Of a stretch of DNA of 7,349 bases, positions 5,634 to 7,349 are shown piece by piece. The DNA is from an uncultured Alistipes sp. (lineage in GTDB: Bacteria; Bacteroidota; Bacteroidia; Bacteroidales; Rikenellaceae): positions 1 through 7,349 of the forward strand of contig CALGRZ010000032.1 in the NCBI GenBank assembly GCA_937880705.1, written 5' to 3'. Both the position numbers and the translations under genes were made by a program. The notes under the pieces were generated by a model. The model saw only the letters and a program-made list of their open reading frames with translations, made no database searches and was not told the origin of the DNA. The first letter of the stretch is position 1. Each line of letters opens with the position of its first letter.

Positions 5634-7121
5634 TTACTCTACGATCATATAGCTCGAGGCTCGACCGTTGGGGTAGATGCCGTCGATAGAGCGTATCTTC
5701 TCCGTCAGGCGGTCAAGCTCCTCCACCGAGCCTATGGCGCGGTCGTTGATGTGGGTGATGATGAAGCCCTCCTTGACACGCGCACGCTCCAACAGTCCGC
5801 CACCCGCAATCTTGGTAACCTGCACACCACCGCGTATGTCGAGCTCGTTGCAGAGCTTTGCCGAGGCGGTCTGGAACTTGCCACCCAGCACCTCGCTGAC
5901 ATCTACCGTCTCGCGACCCAGCAGCGATGTCTCGCCGGCCTTGTTTTGGAGTGTGGCGGTAAGCGTCAGCTCCTTCTCGCCACGGCGCACGGTGATGGCC
6001 ACCTTGTCGCCCGGACGACGCTTGGCTATCTCCTCGAGGAAGATGGCGGTGTCGTTAACCTCCTGATTGTCAATCTTTAGTATTACGTCGCCCTTGCGTA
6101 TGCCCGCCTCCGAGGCAGCACCACCTTCGGCTACCGAGGCGACATACATGCCACCCAGACGGTCGATGCCTGTGGTCTGGCCCATCTCGTCGAGGAAGAG
6201 CTGATCCACCTCGCGGAAGCTGACACCCAGCACAGCACGCTGCACCACGCCCGACTCCTTAAGGTCCATGACCACCTTGCGCACGATGGTCTCGGGCACG
6301 GCAAACGAGTAGCCCACATAGCTGCCCGTAGATGTCTTGATGATGGTGTTGATGCCCACCAGCTCGCCACGGGTGTTGACCAGCGCACCTCCCGAGTTAC
6401 CCGGGTTCACGGCAGCGTCGGTCTGTATGAACGACTCGATGCCGTAGCGGTTGTCGATGGCACCCAGACGACGTGCCTTGGCCGACACGATGCCCGCCGT
6501 GATTGTCGACTGCAGCTCCATGGGGTAGCCTATGGCCAGCACCCACTCGCCCAGGCGCAGCTCATCCGACGAGCCGAAGGGCAGCGTGGGCAGCCCCGAG
6601 GCCTCGATCTTTATCAGTGCTACGTCCGTGGCGGGATCCGAGCCTATGACCTTGCCGTCGAAGACGCGGCCGTCGTGGAGCTTCACGCGCAGCTTGGTGG
6701 CATTGTCGATGACATGGTTGTTCGTGACGATATATCCATCCTCGGAGATGATGACACCCGAGCCACCCGCCTTGGCCTCACGCTTCGAGCCCTGACCATA
6801 GCCCTGGGGGTAGCCGAAGAACTCGAAGAAGGGGTCCATATATTGGCGCGAGGCGACCTCCATCGTAGACTCGATGTTGACCACAGCCTTCACGGCATTC
6901 TCGGCGGCGTATGTGAGGTCGGGGAACTCCGTAGGCACAACCTTCGAGGCGAAGAGTGCATCGGTGGCCGAGTTCTCGCGGAAGGTTGTCGAGGGTCTCT
7001 CTGTAGACTCCGCAGCAGTTGCATAGTCGCCACTAAAATAGTTGTTTGCGAGCATCACACTCGCGGCACCCGTTACTGCCGAGAGCAGTACGATGCCAAG
7101 CACAGAAAAAATACGTTTCAT
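5634..7121 (-). CDS. Do/HtrA-family periplasmic serine endopeptidase (DegP/DegQ-like)
   Basis: A 495-residue envelope protease and chaperone that degrades or refolds misfolded periplasmic and outer-membrane proteins. A hydrophobic export segment (4-25) follows MKR. It may be cleaved or act as an anchor; the sequence does not decide. The trypsin-like domain (about 68-285) carries the full triad: His136 in IVTNNHVID, Asp166 in DPATDVALIK, and Ser243 in NPGNSGGAL. An extended loop with DPFFEFFG (96-103) precedes it, as in DegP/DegQ. PDZ1 (about 298-390) has the peptide-binding strand near GGMYVASV and the motif AGIRKGDVILKI. PDZ2 (about 428-495) is shorter and more divergent (GGVQVTKI, EGFIITHINDRAIGSVEEL). 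Length and order match Do-family proteases. The start at 7121 gives the signal segment directly. No convincing TAnnTTTG element is seen upstream; CCTATTTG at 7169-7162 is only a weak candidate. The leader region holds a palindrome and a phased repeat that might bear on regulation. The barrel gene downstream could be co-expressed. Confidence 0.93.
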   Translation of the reverse strand: MKRIFSVLGIVLLSAVTGAASVMLANNYFSGDYATAAESTERPSTTFRENSATDALFASKVVPTEFPDLTYAAENAVKAVVNIESTMEVASRQYMDPFFEFFGYPQGYGQGSKREAKAGGSGVIISEDGYIVTNNHVIDNATKLRVKLHDGRVFDGKVIGSDPATDVALIKIEASGLPTLPFGSSDELRLGEWVLAIGYPMELQSTITAGIVSAKARRLGAIDNRYGIESFIQTDAAVNPGNSGGALVNTRGELVGINTIIKTSTGSYVGYSFAVPETIVRKVVMDLKESGVVQRAVLGVSFREVDQLFLDEMGQTTGIDRLGGMYVASVAEGGAASEAGIRKGDVILKIDNQEVNDTAIFLEEIAKRRPGDKVAITVRRGEKELTLTATLQNKAGETSLLGRETVDVSEVLGGKFQTASAKLCNELDIRGGVQVTKIAGGGLLERARVKEGFIITHINDRAIGSVEELDRLTEKIRSIDGIYPNGRASSYMIVE

Positions 7122-7204
7122 AACTAACTAATTTAAATTCAGCGGCTATATGCTACATAGGCAAATAGGTTTATGGTGTTGTCATAAATCATTTCGATAG
7201 TATA

Positions 7205-7218
7205 ACGCTGCGCAGCGT
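7205..7218. repeat. Perfect 14-bp palindrome upstream of the HtrA-type protease gene
   Basis: ACGCTGCGCAGCGT reads identically on both strands. It sits within a wider inverted repeat, ATAACG (7202-7207) against CGTTAT (7221-7226). The two symmetries compete, which is compatible with an operator for a dimeric regulator or an alternative RNA hairpin in a long leader. It lies 83 nt upstream of the protease ATG. The function is not known. Confidence 0.5.
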
Positions 7219-7267
7219 GACGTTATTGTGCAGGAGTGGAAAATTAAGGGTGGTAGGGGCGCAGTCG

Positions 7268-7336
7268 ATAGGACTAAATAGGAAGAGATAGGACGGGATA
7301 GGAAGAGATAGGAAGAAATAGGATATTTAGGGATAG
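7268..7336. repeat. Tandem decamer array (ATAGGA every 10 bp)
   Basis: ATAGGA occurs six times at exactly 10-bp spacing (starting 7268, 7278, 7288, 7298, 7308, 7318). A seventh unit is degraded (TAGGGA at 7328). The four bases between copies vary: CTAA, AGAG, CGGG, AGAG, AGAA. The array is strongly purine-rich on the plus strand. It is 147 nt or more upstream of the protease ATG and close to the window edge, so the gene on its far side is not visible. It may be a minisatellite or a helically phased binding array. Confidence 0.8.
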
Positions 7337-7349
7337 CACACTGCTACCC

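Noticed and set aside
5601..6080. Plus-strand open frames opposite the HtrA-type protease gene, including 6675-7127
   Set aside because: The minus-strand protein has a full catalytic triad and PDZ domains. The plus-strand frames have neither recognisable motifs nor promoters.
7268..7336. CRISPR array
   Set aside because: The units are only 10 bp with no unique spacers of 25-40 bp, and no cas gene is present.

Overview
The window reads as Bacteroidota chromosome, most likely order Bacteroidales. An Alistipes/Rikenellaceae-like source is a guess from the moderately high G+C coding sequence and gene flavour. The supporting evidence is lipoprotein signal peptides with Bacteroidetes-style content, a BACON-like domain, an absence of Shine-Dalgarno sequences, A/T-rich gene starts, and several promoters of the Bacteroidetes TTTG / TAnnTTTG type. 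Every gene found lies on the minus strand, so the window is best read from right to left.

Right to left: 7122-7349 is a leader or intergenic region with a decamer tandem repeat (ATAGGA six times at exactly 10-bp spacing) and a perfect 14-bp palindrome. It precedes a Do/HtrA-family periplasmic serine protease with two PDZ domains (5634-7121). A GC-rich hairpin separates the protease from a small outer-membrane beta-barrel protein (4907-5575), whose signal peptide core is encoded by eight consecutive CTA codons. After an intergenic stretch with a large inverted repeat and a promoter comes an ECF-type sigma factor (4041-4631), closed by a strong intrinsic terminator. A 312-nt intergenic region then holds a long imperfect hairpin element and the promoter of a 652-residue lipoprotein (1770-3728). 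That protein has a BACON-like domain followed by four tandem FN3-like repeats with helical inserts. A second strong terminator separates it from a CotH-kinase-family lipoprotein (172-1659), whose -7 promoter element sits so close to the ATG that the mRNA is probably nearly leaderless. The left edge carries the 5' half of tRNA-Ser(UGA) with its own well-formed promoter.

The shared theme is the cell envelope: a quality-control protease, an outer-membrane barrel, an ECF sigma factor without an adjacent anti-sigma gene, and two exported lipoproteins, one of them kinase-like. Terminators and separate promoters argue that most genes are independent transcription units. The protease and barrel genes are the only pair that may be read together. 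Nothing here is demonstrably a new defence or mobile system. The most unusual items are the phased decamer array, the CTA microsatellite in the signal peptide, the repeat architecture of the large lipoprotein, and the secreted CotH-type kinase beside it.
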